Notes: generated by a model from the letters alone, not told the origin. A DNA stretch of 64,000 bases from Peredibacter sp045999315 (GCF_045999315.1 NZ_CP174607.1:2666001-2730000), one strand, 5' to 3'; shown: positions 26,219 through 34,730, counted from the first letter of the stretch. Numbers and translations are program-made.

Positions 26219-26329
26219 ATGAAAACTGTCATTGCCCTTCTTTTAGTATTAAGTGCACAACTTTCATTTGCTCAAACTCATGAGGAAGATGAAGTCCAAC
26301 CAGTAAGAATTATCAGAGAATTAAGATAA
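26219..26329 (+). CDS. 36-aa secreted peptide
   Basis: Short gene for MKTVIALLLVLSAQLSFA plus an acidic-to-basic 18-residue mature part (QTHEEDEVQP, ending IRELR). The typical signal peptide, AAGGAG eight bases upstream and a terminator directly after make a real small gene likely. CCTTaCTG near 26185 can pair with CAGcAAGG over the ribosome binding site with one mismatch. Function unknown. Confidence 0.6.
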   Translation: MKTVIALLLVLSAQLSFAQTHEEDEVQPVRIIRELR

Positions 26330-26332
26330 TGA

Positions 26333-26360
26333 TCGGGGTCCTTAGGGACCCCTTCTTATT
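26333..26360. terminator. bidirectional terminator
   Basis: GGGGTCC (26335-26341) and GGACCCC (26346-26352) form a hairpin followed by TTCTTATT. It ends the 36-aa peptide gene, and it abuts the end of the convergent gene at 26356. Confidence 0.75.
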
Positions 26361-26916
26361 GGACCAGAATTTTCTGTTTGATCGAAGCTTTCTTACCGTT
26401 GATTTCTGTAATTCGTAGTTCCCCGCCAAGATTTTTCTCAACCGGATTTTTATTCACAGGATTGAGTTGTACTCGATAGTCGGCCTCGAACTTCACCTTT
26501 GAAGTTTTTCCACTTAAAAAACCCTCACGCATTTCCAGATTTAAAATAGGTTTGGTTTCGAGCATGGCCGTGATTTTATTTTGGCTTTCGACCTTGTTAT
26601 AAGAGCGAATGTTTCTGAGTTCCAGTACGGCCGGGAAAGATTGAAACACTTTAGGATGGATGGTGCCTTGGATGTCGCAGCCTTCTTTAAATTTATATGT
26701 GACGCTGGCCTTTTCTTTCATCATAAGGACATTCATCCAATTAATCTTTGTTTTGTCGCAGCCATCAACTCGAAACTTTTCTGTGCCTTTTGGTCTCGTT
26801 TTACTGGCGCCTGCAATAAGTGGGCGAATAAGCTCCTGAATGGAACGTTTGGCGTCTTCAACTTCTGTTGTGGCCTTTGTTGTAAACGATATAAGTAAAA
26901 CGATCAGGAATTGCAT
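26356..26916 (-). CDS. secreted hypothetical protein
   Basis: 186-aa protein with a probable signal peptide (MQFLIVLLISFTTKATT). The mature region has two Cys (DGCDKTK and EGCDIQG) and a beta-rich C-terminal half with many Lys. I do not recognise a family. It is convergent with the small peptide gene and not obviously in an operon. Confidence 0.65.
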   Translation of the reverse strand: MQFLIVLLISFTTKATTEVEDAKRSIQELIRPLIAGASKTRPKGTEKFRVDGCDKTKINWMNVLMMKEKASVTYKFKEGCDIQGTIHPKVFQSFPAVLELRNIRSYNKVESQNKITAMLETKPILNLEMREGFLSGKTSKVKFEADYRVQLNPVNKNPVEKNLGGELRITEINGKKASIKQKILVQ

Positions 26917-27004
26917 GTAACCTCAGATATTTAGCTAATATTTATTGTATGACATCTGGAATTTTTTGATAAAATAATATTTTGAAAGAACCGATCGGAA
27001 AAGT

Positions 27005-27718
27005 ATGGAAGAAGATGTTCTTAAAGGAAAGACCCTATTAGTAGTTGATGACGAAGTCGATCTTCGGGACATCGTTGCCTCTGAATTGGAATTCATGGGT
27101 GCCAAGGTATTTCAGGCCGAAAATATTCTTTCTGCTCAAAAGATCCTAATGTCGAACAAGATTGATCTCATCATCTCTGACATCCGCATGCCGGGTGGTA
27201 CAGGTGTCGATCTTTTAGATGTGGTAAAATCTAAAGATGTTCATGTTCCACCAGTGATCCTCATTACTGGTTTCGCAGATATCACCAATGAAGACGCTTT
27301 TGATAAAGGCGCTGAGGCGCTTTTAAATAAACCCTTCAAGCTTGATGATTTGATCAAGATGGCCGTGAGATACACCTCTCCAGTTGAAGAGCGCTTTAAT
27401 CATGGAACAATTGAGACCCGTAAAGAGATAAAACCTCTTAATGGCGAAATCAAAATTGGCCGTGGTGGTGTGGCCCTGAAACTTGATACTCATGGTACCA
27501 AGTACGAGATCGGGGAAATCGTGAAATTCAACTTCGACTATGAGGATAAATCATTTGCTGGCGAAGGCATTTGCCGTTGGTTCAAGCCGACGGATCAAGG
27601 TGCACAGAAGGCCACAATGGGTGTGGAGTTCATGCACCTGACGAAGGAAACACTTGATCACTTCAAAGAATTCTTTGAAGACAGCAAAGTCATTCCTTAT
27701 ATTCCATCTCTTTCTTAA
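27005..27718 (+). CDS. response regulator with receiver and PilZ domains
   Basis: 237-aa signalling protein. The receiver domain (residues 8-125) has the acidic pair VVDDE, phospho-acceptor Asp in ISDIRMPGG, Thr in LITGF and Lys in NKPFK. The C-terminal PilZ-like domain (about 140-230) keeps IGRGGVAL and GVEFMHL, but the c-di-GMP arginine motif (RxxxR) is only partly visible (ETRKEIK), so binding is uncertain. No DNA-binding domain. It could couple phosphorelay and c-di-GMP to motility or predation. Confidence 0.85.
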   Translation: MEEDVLKGKTLLVVDDEVDLRDIVASELEFMGAKVFQAENILSAQKILMSNKIDLIISDIRMPGGTGVDLLDVVKSKDVHVPPVILITGFADITNEDAFDKGAEALLNKPFKLDDLIKMAVRYTSPVEERFNHGTIETRKEIKPLNGEIKIGRGGVALKLDTHGTKYEIGEIVKFNFDYEDKSFAGEGICRWFKPTDQGAQKATMGVEFMHLTKETLDHFKEFFEDSKVIPYIPSLS

Positions 27719-28263
27719 TCTCTTAACCAATGACATGTATAACCACCGGGATTCTTTTTTAAGTAATCCTGGTGATATTCTTCTGCCGGATAGAACTTCG
27801 TGGCCGGAATGACCTGAGTTACGATCGGACGGGGCCATTTTTTAGAAGCATTGACCTTTGCAATGGTTTCTTCAGCAATTTTTTTCTGCTCTGGAGAGTG
27901 ATAGAAAATCGCTGAGCGGTACTGTGTCCCTTTATCGTTACCTTGTTGGTTTAAGGTCGTTGGATCATGAAGACGGAAGAAATAGCCAAGTAGATCAGCA
28001 TACGAAAGTTTATTGGCGTCGAATTCCACTTCGATGGATTCAGCGTGATTAGTGGTCCCAAGCTTAACGATGTTGTAGTTTGGATTATCTACAGTACCAC
28101 CGGTATAACCCACAGTTGTGTTCGTTACCCCAGGGATAGCACGGATAATTTCTTCCACACCCCAAAAACATCCACCGGCCAGAGTCGCGATTTCTTTTTT
28201 CATGGTCTTTGCTCCTAGATTTGTCCACATGAGAATAGAGAATAAAAGCGCTATAAATTTCAT
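27715..28263 (-). CDS. msrA: secreted peptide methionine sulfoxide reductase A
   Basis: 182-aa MsrA with signal peptide MKFIALLFSILMWTNLGA, hence periplasmic. The catalytic motif GGCFWGVE and the GYTGG, NYNIVKLGTTNHAES and YHQDYLKKNP motifs are present. A second Cys (GYTCHW) near the end could resolve the sulfenic acid. GAGG lies upstream of the ATG at 28263; an upstream extension to 28473 has no support. It overlaps the end of the convergent receiver gene by 4 bp. Confidence 0.92.
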   Translation of the reverse strand: MKFIALLFSILMWTNLGAKTMKKEIATLAGGCFWGVEEIIRAIPGVTNTTVGYTGGTVDNPNYNIVKLGTTNHAESIEVEFDANKLSYADLLGYFFRLHDPTTLNQQGNDKGTQYRSAIFYHSPEQKKIAEETIAKVNASKKWPRPIVTQVIPATKFYPAEEYHQDYLKKNPGGYTCHWLRD

Positions 28264-28374
28264 TTGAACCTCTTTCATCATAATAGAACTTCCCGCAAGA
28301 ATTGGCTTCCATAAACCGTCACGCTCAGGTATTAACATTCTCGACTCATATCCAAACTTTGTTACAATGATTTT

Positions 28375-29247
28375 ATGACGAAAGGCCCTGAAGGTTTTGA
28401 ACAGTTTTATTCTGAGATGTATGGTGAGCGCTGGCCTCGTCTGAAAGAGGCGTTGCTGGCACCAAAAAAACATGTGGCCGTTGCAAACCCATTCTCAAAA
28501 TTCAAATTTCCTGAGGCCCCTCTGCATGTGACAGGTATCTCCTTCGAGCACGACGTGAGAGAAAGTTTTCCTCAGCCAGAAAAGACTGAGGAAGGCTACA
28601 TGAACTATTACCTCATGGATGCGGCCAGTATTCTTCCAGTTGAAGCACTTGATCTTCAACCAGGCGAGAAGATGGTGGATCTTTGTGCGGCTCCCGGTGG
28701 AAAAAGTTTTCTGTGTGCTCTGAAATTAAAGAACCAGGGACTCTTGGTTTCCAATGATCGCTCGGCGGCTCGTCGTGCGCGCATTCATAGAATATTTGAT
28801 GATTATCTTCCTAAGTCTGAACAAAAAAATCATACTGTGACAGGACATGATGCCACTAAGTGGAGCCTGTATCAGAAAAGTATCTACGATAAAGTCCTTC
28901 TGGATGCTCCTTGTTCATCAGAGAGACATGTTCTGGAAGACTCTAAGGAACTCGCGATCTGGGCCCCGGGAAGAACTAAGGCGATTGCGATTTCTCAATT
29001 TGCCATGCTTGCCTCAGCTCTGGATATTGTGAAAGTAGGCGGCACGATTGTGTATTCAACTTGCGCGCTTTCTCAATTAGAAAACGACGACATCATTCGT
29101 AAGCTTTATCAAAAGCGCCCAGGGCGTTTTGAACTTATCCGCAAAGAATTCTCATTTGGAGAACCAACGGAATTTGGTTGGCAGGTATTGCCAGACAATA
29201 CCGGCTGGGGACCTTTTTATCTGGCCGTGGTTAAACGAACTAAGTAA
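28375..29247 (+). CDS. RsmB/NSUN-family rRNA (cytosine-5) methyltransferase
   Basis: 290-aa SAM-dependent RNA m5C methyltransferase. Motif I DLCAAPGGKS, motif IV with catalytic Cys DAPCSSERH, and motif VI Cys STCALSQLEND are all clear. It lacks the N-terminal NusB-like domain of RsmB, so it resembles the short Nop2/Sun group. Exact target base unknown. The end overlaps the convergent ung by 8 bp. Confidence 0.87.
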   Translation: MTKGPEGFEQFYSEMYGERWPRLKEALLAPKKHVAVANPFSKFKFPEAPLHVTGISFEHDVRESFPQPEKTEEGYMNYYLMDAASILPVEALDLQPGEKMVDLCAAPGGKSFLCALKLKNQGLLVSNDRSAARRARIHRIFDDYLPKSEQKNHTVTGHDATKWSLYQKSIYDKVLLDAPCSSERHVLEDSKELAIWAPGRTKAIAISQFAMLASALDIVKVGGTIVYSTCALSQLENDDIIRKLYQKRPGRFELIRKEFSFGEPTEFGWQVLPDNTGWGPFYLAVVKRTK

Positions 29248-29902
29248 CCGTCCAATCAATTGGTTTAAGACCGTGCTCTTTCAAATAAGCATTGGTTTGT
29301 GAGAAAGGTTTTGAACCCATGAAGCCGCGATAAACCGACAGTGGTGACGGGTGCACGGATTTTAGGATCAGATGTTTTTTTTCATCTACATGTTGTGCTT
29401 TCTTTTGGGCCGGTGCCCCCCACAGAATAAACACCACGTTTTCTTTCTGATTTAAAACTTCAATCACTTTATCAGTGAACTTTTCCCAACCTTTTTTGTG
29501 ATGACTTCCGGCCTTGCCGTCTTCAACAGTTAAAACTGTATTGAGAAGGAACACTCCCTGACGGGCCCAGCTCTCAAGGCAACCGTGATCGGGAACATCA
29601 ATTCCCATATCGTCTTTAAGCTCTTTAAAAATGTTCACCAGCGATGGAGGTGTCTTCACACCACGCTGAACGGAAAAACACAATCCATGGGCCTGTCCAA
29701 AACCGTGATAAGGGTCCTGGCCTAGAATGACCACTTTGACGTTGTCGTAAGAGGTTAAACGGAAGGCCTCGAAGATATTTTCCTTCGGAGGATAGATTGT
29801 TTTAGTCTGGGAATCTAAAAATTCCTGTAATTCCTTGAAGTAAGGCTTAGTAAATTCAGGGCCTAAAAAGGGCATCCAGCTTGGGTCGAGAGTGAAATTC
29901 AT
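29240..29902 (-). CDS. ung: uracil-DNA glycosylase
   Basis: 220-aa family 1 UDG that removes uracil from DNA. Motifs: catalytic GQDPYHGFGQAHGL, uracil pocket with CFSV, and HPSPLSVYRGF as the DNA-inserting loop. Length is typical. Divergent from the exonuclease gene at 29932. Confidence 0.96.
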   Translation of the reverse strand: MNFTLDPSWMPFLGPEFTKPYFKELQEFLDSQTKTIYPPKENIFEAFRLTSYDNVKVVILGQDPYHGFGQAHGLCFSVQRGVKTPPSLVNIFKELKDDMGIDVPDHGCLESWARQGVFLLNTVLTVEDGKAGSHHKKGWEKFTDKVIEVLNQKENVVFILWGAPAQKKAQHVDEKKHLILKSVHPSPLSVYRGFMGSKPFSQTNAYLKEHGLKPIDWTVT

Positions 29903-29931
29903 GGCCCAAATTCTCTCTAATCTTGTAAGAT

Positions 29932-31215
29932 ATGTCTATGGGCCCGCGACGTTATGTGATCTGCGACATTGAGGCAACAGGGTTAGATGAAGACCGAGAT
30001 CTGATTGAGATCGCGCTTATTACTTACCAGGACGACAAGGTGGTGGATGTCTATGACACTTTGATCAACCCTCTAAGACCTATTCCCGAATTCATTTCTA
30101 ATCTCACGATGATTTCCAACCGCGACTTGGAAGCGGCCCCTAAGTTTTATGAAGTGGCCGATGCTATTCGCATGCGTCTGGAAGGTGCGGTGTTTGTTTC
30201 TCATAATACCGAGTTCGACCTGGGACTTCTGCGCAAAAAATATCAGGAGATGGGCCAAGAATTGAGAGTTAAAAACTTTTGTACTCTAAAAGTTGCTCAG
30301 CACGAGATTCCGGGTCTTCGAAATTATAATCTCGATGCGCTTTGCAGTTTTTTTGGAATCAAGATTGAGGATCGCCATCGCGCGGTCGGAGATGCAAAGG
30401 CAACGCTGGGTCTATTCAAAGAACTTCTGCAACTCCGTTTAAAGACCTACACCAAGATTTTGTTCCTGCCTCATCATGAAAAGATGCTGAAGAAGATTCC
30501 AACCAAAGCAGGGCTTCTTTATTTTAAAGATGCGGGTGGAAAGGTTCTTCGTTTTGAAGCGACTTTCAACATGGAGAAGACCGCTCGTGAGTTATTGGAA
30601 GTGAAGGCCGATAATCGGGACCTGCTTCAAAAAGTGGAAATGGTGGAAGGTGAATTGACGGGGTCGGCCCTGATCGCTGAGTTCAGAAAGCTTCTGTTCC
30701 ATCCTTATCAACCTCACTGGATGATTGTGACCCAAGAGTTAGATTCAGGTGAGAAGTTCTTTAAGATTCGTCCTTATAAAAAAGGTTTGAATGGTTTGTG
30801 GTATTTTAAAGAGTACCTGGATGCTAAAAAGAAACTTAGAACTTTGGAGAATGGTTTAAAGGACCAGACCTTTGCTTATCGTGAAGGTGGAAAGTCCAAG
30901 GAAGAAATCGTTCGTCATAACCGAAAGGTTGAAACGTTCTCGAAAGAGGCCCGTTTTCCGAACGATAATTTAGTCATTGTGGGGGAAGGACGGACCATGG
31001 GGGAGAAATCCCTGATCCTGGTCAGAGACAACCATGTTGTGGGTTATGGTTATACTGAGGCCTCTGAAGATGAGATTTATGCTCATCCTGAGCAGTATCT
31101 GACTCGTAGATTTTTTCAGCACCTGGGCGCGGATTTAGCGACCAGAAAATATATTCGAGTATTAAAAAATTTAAGGAATAAAACAGAGTCATGGCGAAGC
31201 TTATCTTTATCTTAA
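29932..31215 (+). CDS. DnaQ-type DEDDh exonuclease fused to degenerate GIY-YIG/UvrC-like region
   Basis: 427-aa protein. Residues 5-180 form a DEDDh 3'-5' exonuclease: D-I-E in ICDIEATG, Asp in HNTEFDLG, His and Asp in DRHRAVGDAKA. Residues about 190-290 align by eye with the GIY-YIG part of DnaQ-Cho fusions (KIPTKAGLLYFKDAGGKVL, then ELTGSALIAEFRKLLF), but the GIY and YIG tyrosines and the catalytic Arg are not kept. The rest resembles the C-terminal part of the same fusions. Probably a DNA-repair nuclease whose second nuclease is inactive. It overlaps the next gene by 25 bp. Confidence 0.8.
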   Translation: MSMGPRRYVICDIEATGLDEDRDLIEIALITYQDDKVVDVYDTLINPLRPIPEFISNLTMISNRDLEAAPKFYEVADAIRMRLEGAVFVSHNTEFDLGLLRKKYQEMGQELRVKNFCTLKVAQHEIPGLRNYNLDALCSFFGIKIEDRHRAVGDAKATLGLFKELLQLRLKTYTKILFLPHHEKMLKKIPTKAGLLYFKDAGGKVLRFEATFNMEKTARELLEVKADNRDLLQKVEMVEGELTGSALIAEFRKLLFHPYQPHWMIVTQELDSGEKFFKIRPYKKGLNGLWYFKEYLDAKKKLRTLENGLKDQTFAYREGGKSKEEIVRHNRKVETFSKEARFPNDNLVIVGEGRTMGEKSLILVRDNHVVGYGYTEASEDEIYAHPEQYLTRRFFQHLGADLATRKYIRVLKNLRNKTESWRSLSLS

Positions 31216-31604
31216 TGTTGTCAGTGAGCGCTTTCGCCCGGACAGATGTAAAATACTTAAGAAACTATGATGGAGACACCATTACCTTCGATGTGGGAAA
31301 GGTGAGAGTTCTGGGAGTTGATACTGCTGAACTAAGAAGCCGTAAACCATGCGAGAAGGAATACGGAAAAGTGGCCCAGGTCTTTGTTGAGAAGGAGCTA
31401 CGGGCCGCCAAGGAAATTTACCTAACAAACAACAATAAACGTGATATCTATGGGCGAATTTTGGCAAAGGTCCATTACGACGGAAAAGATCTTACAGAAG
31501 TGCTTCTCCGTGAACAACTGGCCGTGCCCTATGTCCCTAAGAAACGCCAAAAAGTGAATTGGTGTAAGGTGCAGGAGAAGAGAAATGAATCCAAAAAACT
31601 TTAA
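31191..31604 (+). CDS. secreted thermonuclease (SNase-like)
   Basis: 137-aa nuclease with signal peptide (MAKLIFILMLSVSAFA). Staphylococcal-nuclease features: NYDGDT metal site, VRVLGVDTAE with Arg and Glu, and DIYGR with the second Arg. Two Cys (KPCEKEY, NWCKV) may bridge. It starts inside the exonuclease gene (25-bp overlap) and ends inside the QueD-like gene. Likely degrades DNA or RNA outside the cytoplasm. Confidence 0.88.
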   Translation: MAKLIFILMLSVSAFARTDVKYLRNYDGDTITFDVGKVRVLGVDTAELRSRKPCEKEYGKVAQVFVEKELRAAKEIYLTNNNKRDIYGRILAKVHYDGKDLTEVLLREQLAVPYVPKKRQKVNWCKVQEKRNESKKL

Positions 31605-32028
31605 ATCTACAAAACGCTTTAGTGGTTTCCCTTGTACCCACCGTCAGTGGCGTGCGGAATCTCATTGTCGTTTCGTTCACGGGTACTCTCGTGAATTCTA
31701 TTTTGAATTTGAAGGCAAAGAACTGACGAAAGAAGGCTGGGTGGTAGACTTTGGCGGTCTTAAAGAAGTGAAGGCCTGGTTGAATCATATGTTTGATCAT
31801 ACGTTTCTGGTGTCTCAAGACGATCCAGCGATGGAAGAGTTTAAGAAGCTTGATGAGGCCGGTGTGATTCAATTGCGTGTGATGCCAAATCCTGGAATGG
31901 AAGGGTCAGCTCAGTATGTGTATGAAGAGGCCTCTAAGATTTTAAAGAAGCTTTACGGTGATCGCGTTTGGATCAGCATGGTTCAAGTCAGCGAGAACGA
32001 AAACAACTCTGCTATTTTCACTCCATGA
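31585..32028 (+). CDS. 6-carboxytetrahydropterin synthase (QueD/PTPS) family protein
   Basis: 147-aa T-fold protein of the QueD family, which makes 6-carboxytetrahydropterin in queuosine synthesis. The catalytic Cys and zinc ligands align as THRQW and HCRFVHGYS. The usual HGH is HGY here, so one His ligand is replaced. Later features WVVDFGGLK and FDHTFL and the C-terminal Glu (VSENENN) are conserved. It may be a subfamily variant or act on another pterin. ATGA overlap with the following gene. Confidence 0.8.
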   Translation: MNPKNFKSTKRFSGFPCTHRQWRAESHCRFVHGYSREFYFEFEGKELTKEGWVVDFGGLKEVKAWLNHMFDHTFLVSQDDPAMEEFKKLDEAGVIQLRVMPNPGMEGSAQYVYEEASKILKKLYGDRVWISMVQVSENENNSAIFTP

Positions 32029-32666
32029 GTTACTGGGACCGCTTCGAACCTTCGGCTTGTTATCCAGACAAGTGCCAGTGTGAGGCGGTCCAGGACGCTT
32101 TAATCCGCCAGCCCTCGGCCTTTTGGTCGTCCTTGGCCTACCTGTTTGCCGGTGTCGCCATCTATCGTGAAGTTAAAAACAAAAGTCATGAACTTAAAAT
32201 GTGGGCCGGGGTTTGCTGCCTCATGGGTCTGTCGAGCATGTTCGGACATGGAAGCTTTATTCGAGTTTCCCTTGCCCTGGATTTTGCTTCAATTGTTTTG
32301 GTTCTAAGCTTTTTTGCCATTCTTTCTTATTTAAGAAAATTTTCTGCTTCGAAGATCATGGCCTTTTTCAGTGTGTATTATGTGGCCCTTTTCCTGGCCA
32401 TGTATCACATGGGGAAGTGGCCCAAGATTGGAGCGTGCCTTGCGATCTTTGCGGTTTCCATGGGAGAAGTCGTTAAACGTCCAGTGGATAAGAATTTATT
32501 CTTGTGCCTGGGGATTCTCGCTCTGTCGTTTGGAGTTTTTGTGATTGATGAAATGCATATTGGCTGTGATCCTCACAGTCTTTTTCAATTCCATTCTTTG
32601 TGGCATTTGGGTACCGGACTGGCGATGTATTTCTATGGTAAGTGGCGCTTTACAAACGCTGCTTGA
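32025..32666 (+). CDS. ceramidase/CREST-like integral membrane protein
   Basis: 213-aa protein with about seven hydrophobic segments. It keeps alkaline-ceramidase-like features: N-terminal Cys-rich CYPDKCQCE, GHGSF, and a C-terminal HSLWHLGTGLAMY His motif that would bind zinc in CREST-family hydrolases. It starts with ATGA overlap on the QueD-like gene. A membrane lipid amidase is likely, but substrate is unknown. The end overlaps the convergent HNH gene by 17 bp. Confidence 0.75.
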   Translation: MSYWDRFEPSACYPDKCQCEAVQDALIRQPSAFWSSLAYLFAGVAIYREVKNKSHELKMWAGVCCLMGLSSMFGHGSFIRVSLALDFASIVLVLSFFAILSYLRKFSASKIMAFFSVYYVALFLAMYHMGKWPKIGACLAIFAVSMGEVVKRPVDKNLFLCLGILALSFGVFVIDEMHIGCDPHSLFQFHSLWHLGTGLAMYFYGKWRFTNAA

Positions 32667-33483
32667 TCCTTTGTCTTTGATTGCAGTTTCTGCAAAGTAA
32701 TCTTAAATTGTCTTTGGTCGTTTTGCCTCCGTGTGAGAATGGGGTGATGTGGTCGAATTCGAGTCTAAACTGTGAGCTACAGATGGAACATTTACGATCA
32801 CGTTCGTATATTGCTTTCTTAAAGACTGCAGGAATGTATCGAGGATTATTGGAAGGACGATTTTTAGTCGAAGTCGTTTTAAACTTTTCTGCAATGAGAG
32901 TCTCTAAGGCCGCTTTTAAGACAGTATCCCAAAAATTGTTTTTCACTAGCCCTTTGAGGTCCTCATAAATTTGGAGTTCGACATCAGTGAGAGTAACTGA
33001 AAGTAAGTTCGTTGTCTTGGTAAGGGGACGAACTTCCCGTTTCGGAGCTGGATTAGGGCCAGTAATTTCCATTAAAGTTTTTTCACAGGTTCTAGTAGAG
33101 GTATTTTCAATAGTCGCCAGGACTTCCTTTTTGAATTTTAAATCGGTGATGTTTTCTTGTTTGAAAGCATTTGCTGCCATTCCAATTTGAGTTAGATTTA
33201 ATTCTCCGCTTTGAATTTTCGTTTCAATCTCCGGAATTTCTTCTAAAAGCCTAGCAGCTTTAATTCTTCTTGCAGCAGAAGGTTCAGAAAAACCAAGTTC
33301 TTGGACGACATAATTAAACATTGAGGAGTAGCCAAGTTCGACAAATAGCTTTCTCACTTCGATTTCTTTTAGATGGTGGAGAAGCTGGGCCGTTACAGTT
33401 CTATACTCTTGAGCGAGTTTTTTTGTGTCTAATAGTAGAGTTTTATCTGTTAGATGTTTTAAGTTCATACCATCTACTAACAT
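32650..33483 (-). CDS. HNH endonuclease with DUF222-like N-terminal region
   Basis: 277-aa protein. The C-terminal HNH nuclease (RDRKCSICSSQ, LEFDHITPFSHGG, NLRLLCRNCNQRQR) has zinc-binding Cys pairs and the catalytic His. The helical N-terminal 170 residues (LGYSSMFNYVVQELGFSEPSAARRIKAARLL) resemble the region found with multi-copy HNH proteins of Bdellovibrio. No neighbours of a restriction system are seen. A 16-bp palindrome lies 74 bp upstream at 33557-33572. Confidence 0.83.
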   Translation of the reverse strand: MLVDGMNLKHLTDKTLLLDTKKLAQEYRTVTAQLLHHLKEIEVRKLFVELGYSSMFNYVVQELGFSEPSAARRIKAARLLEEIPEIETKIQSGELNLTQIGMAANAFKQENITDLKFKKEVLATIENTSTRTCEKTLMEITGPNPAPKREVRPLTKTTNLLSVTLTDVELQIYEDLKGLVKNNFWDTVLKAALETLIAEKFKTTSTKNRPSNNPRYIPAVFKKAIYERDRKCSICSSQFRLEFDHITPFSHGGKTTKDNLRLLCRNCNQRQRIKQRL

Positions 33484-33556
33484 GAACTCGAGTTTGAAAG
33501 TTAGAGTCTAAGAATAATTCAGCATTAAAAGTTCAAATTAGAATAACGCAAAGTTC

Positions 33557-33572
33557 ACTACGGCGCCGTAGT
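33557..33572. promoter_or_regulatory. 16-bp perfect palindrome upstream of the HNH gene
   Basis: ACTACGGCGCCGTAGT is its own reverse complement. It lies between the end of the gene at 33578 and the HNH start. It may be an operator or nuclease recognition site; as an RNA hairpin its loop would be very small and there is no T run. Confidence 0.5.
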
Positions 33573-33577
33573 AAACC

Positions 33578-34459
33578 TTAAGATTGTCGGTACTGATCCA
33601 ACCAAGCGAGTAACTGTGGATCCATCTCGACTGGCACATAAGCAGGGGTATTGAGAGCATATAAAGCGACAGGCGGATTTAAATCCTGGGCCCAGCCGCG
33701 GAAATAGTCCTCAGAGAAATAATGAATCATGGCCGACTTCAAGCACTTTAGTAAATGAACGGCATAGGCATTCATGTCGGCAATCAGATATTCAAATTCG
33801 GAGGCAAAGGCCTCATTGGTTAAATCGAAGTAGCCGATGGTTTTATCCAGTAATCCATAAAACCCCAGCTGTCCTAGATAACATTCATTGTGATAATAAA
33901 AATGATCGGCATGAATCAAATCATGCATGATGAAGCTTAAGGCATCACGCTCACCTAAAATATAAGTGGAGAGTCTCTGATCCACGATGGCCGTGACACA
34001 ACGGCGACCCATCTTTTGCTGCTTTAAAACTTCCGCAGGATAAGGAATACGGAACATGAGCTCCAAACCATAATGACCTGCTGACCATTCGAGAACAGCA
34101 CGGTTGACGGATTCTGGAGTTGATTTCAAGGCGAAGTTCGCGAAGATTTCATTGAGTGTCTCGATGCCTTCGAGACGCTTCAGGATATTTGGCTCGAAGG
34201 TAAATGGTAAATCTCTCCAGGCCACACCAGAGACTTTAACTGAGTTTTTCTTCGAACCTAACCAGTTCCCTGGGTAACGATGAGACAAATACGTGAGTAT
34301 GTAGGCCGCTACAAAATCTGACCCGGATAGGATTTTTTGAAACGGAGTAACTTTGGATAAGATAAAGGGAGCCTCCGCATGTAACTCTGACTCGGAAACT
34401 AACTTCTTCTTAAAACGCCCCGCTCTTGAGGATGATTTAATAGGTAAATTTGAACTCAT
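33578..34459 (-). CDS. hypothetical cytoplasmic protein
   Basis: 293-aa protein with a Ser/Lys/Arg-rich N-terminus and a mostly helical body. The stretch IMHDLIHADHFYYHNECYLGQLG has several His and acidic residues that could bind metal. No signal peptide. I do not recognise the family. Divergent from the small gene at 34497. Confidence 0.65.
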   Translation of the reverse strand: MSSNLPIKSSSRAGRFKKKLVSESELHAEAPFILSKVTPFQKILSGSDFVAAYILTYLSHRYPGNWLGSKKNSVKVSGVAWRDLPFTFEPNILKRLEGIETLNEIFANFALKSTPESVNRAVLEWSAGHYGLELMFRIPYPAEVLKQQKMGRRCVTAIVDQRLSTYILGERDALSFIMHDLIHADHFYYHNECYLGQLGFYGLLDKTIGYFDLTNEAFASEFEYLIADMNAYAVHLLKCLKSAMIHYFSEDYFRGWAQDLNPPVALYALNTPAYVPVEMDPQLLAWLDQYRQS

Positions 34460-34496
34460 ACGATATCATTTAACATAATGGTCCAAGGAGGGAAAT

Positions 34497-34730
34497 ATGA
34501 TTTGGGATAGTTTAGAAAGATGTTGGAGACAGGGTGGCCGTAAGAACGTAAAAGTACGTTTCAATGACTGGACTCACCAAATTAAGTATTTCATGATCAT
34601 GGGCGAGTCGTCAGACGGAAAACGTTTCGTAGGTGTGCTCGACACAGGTGAGAAAATTAGCTTTTACAAAAAATCACGTGGGTGGATGCTATACTACCCT
34701 GAGTCTGAGTTTCAAGCACACGCAGTTTAG
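34497..34730 (+). CDS. small cytoplasmic hypothetical protein
   Basis: 77-aa beta-rich protein (VKVRFNDWTHQIKYFMIMGE, VGVLDTGEKISFYKKSRGWMLYY). The ribosome binding site is very strong (AGGAGGG). No signal peptide and one Cys. The end overlaps the convergent thioesterase gene by 4 bp. Unknown function. Confidence 0.65.
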   Translation: MIWDSLERCWRQGGRKNVKVRFNDWTHQIKYFMIMGESSDGKRFVGVLDTGEKISFYKKSRGWMLYYPESEFQAHAV

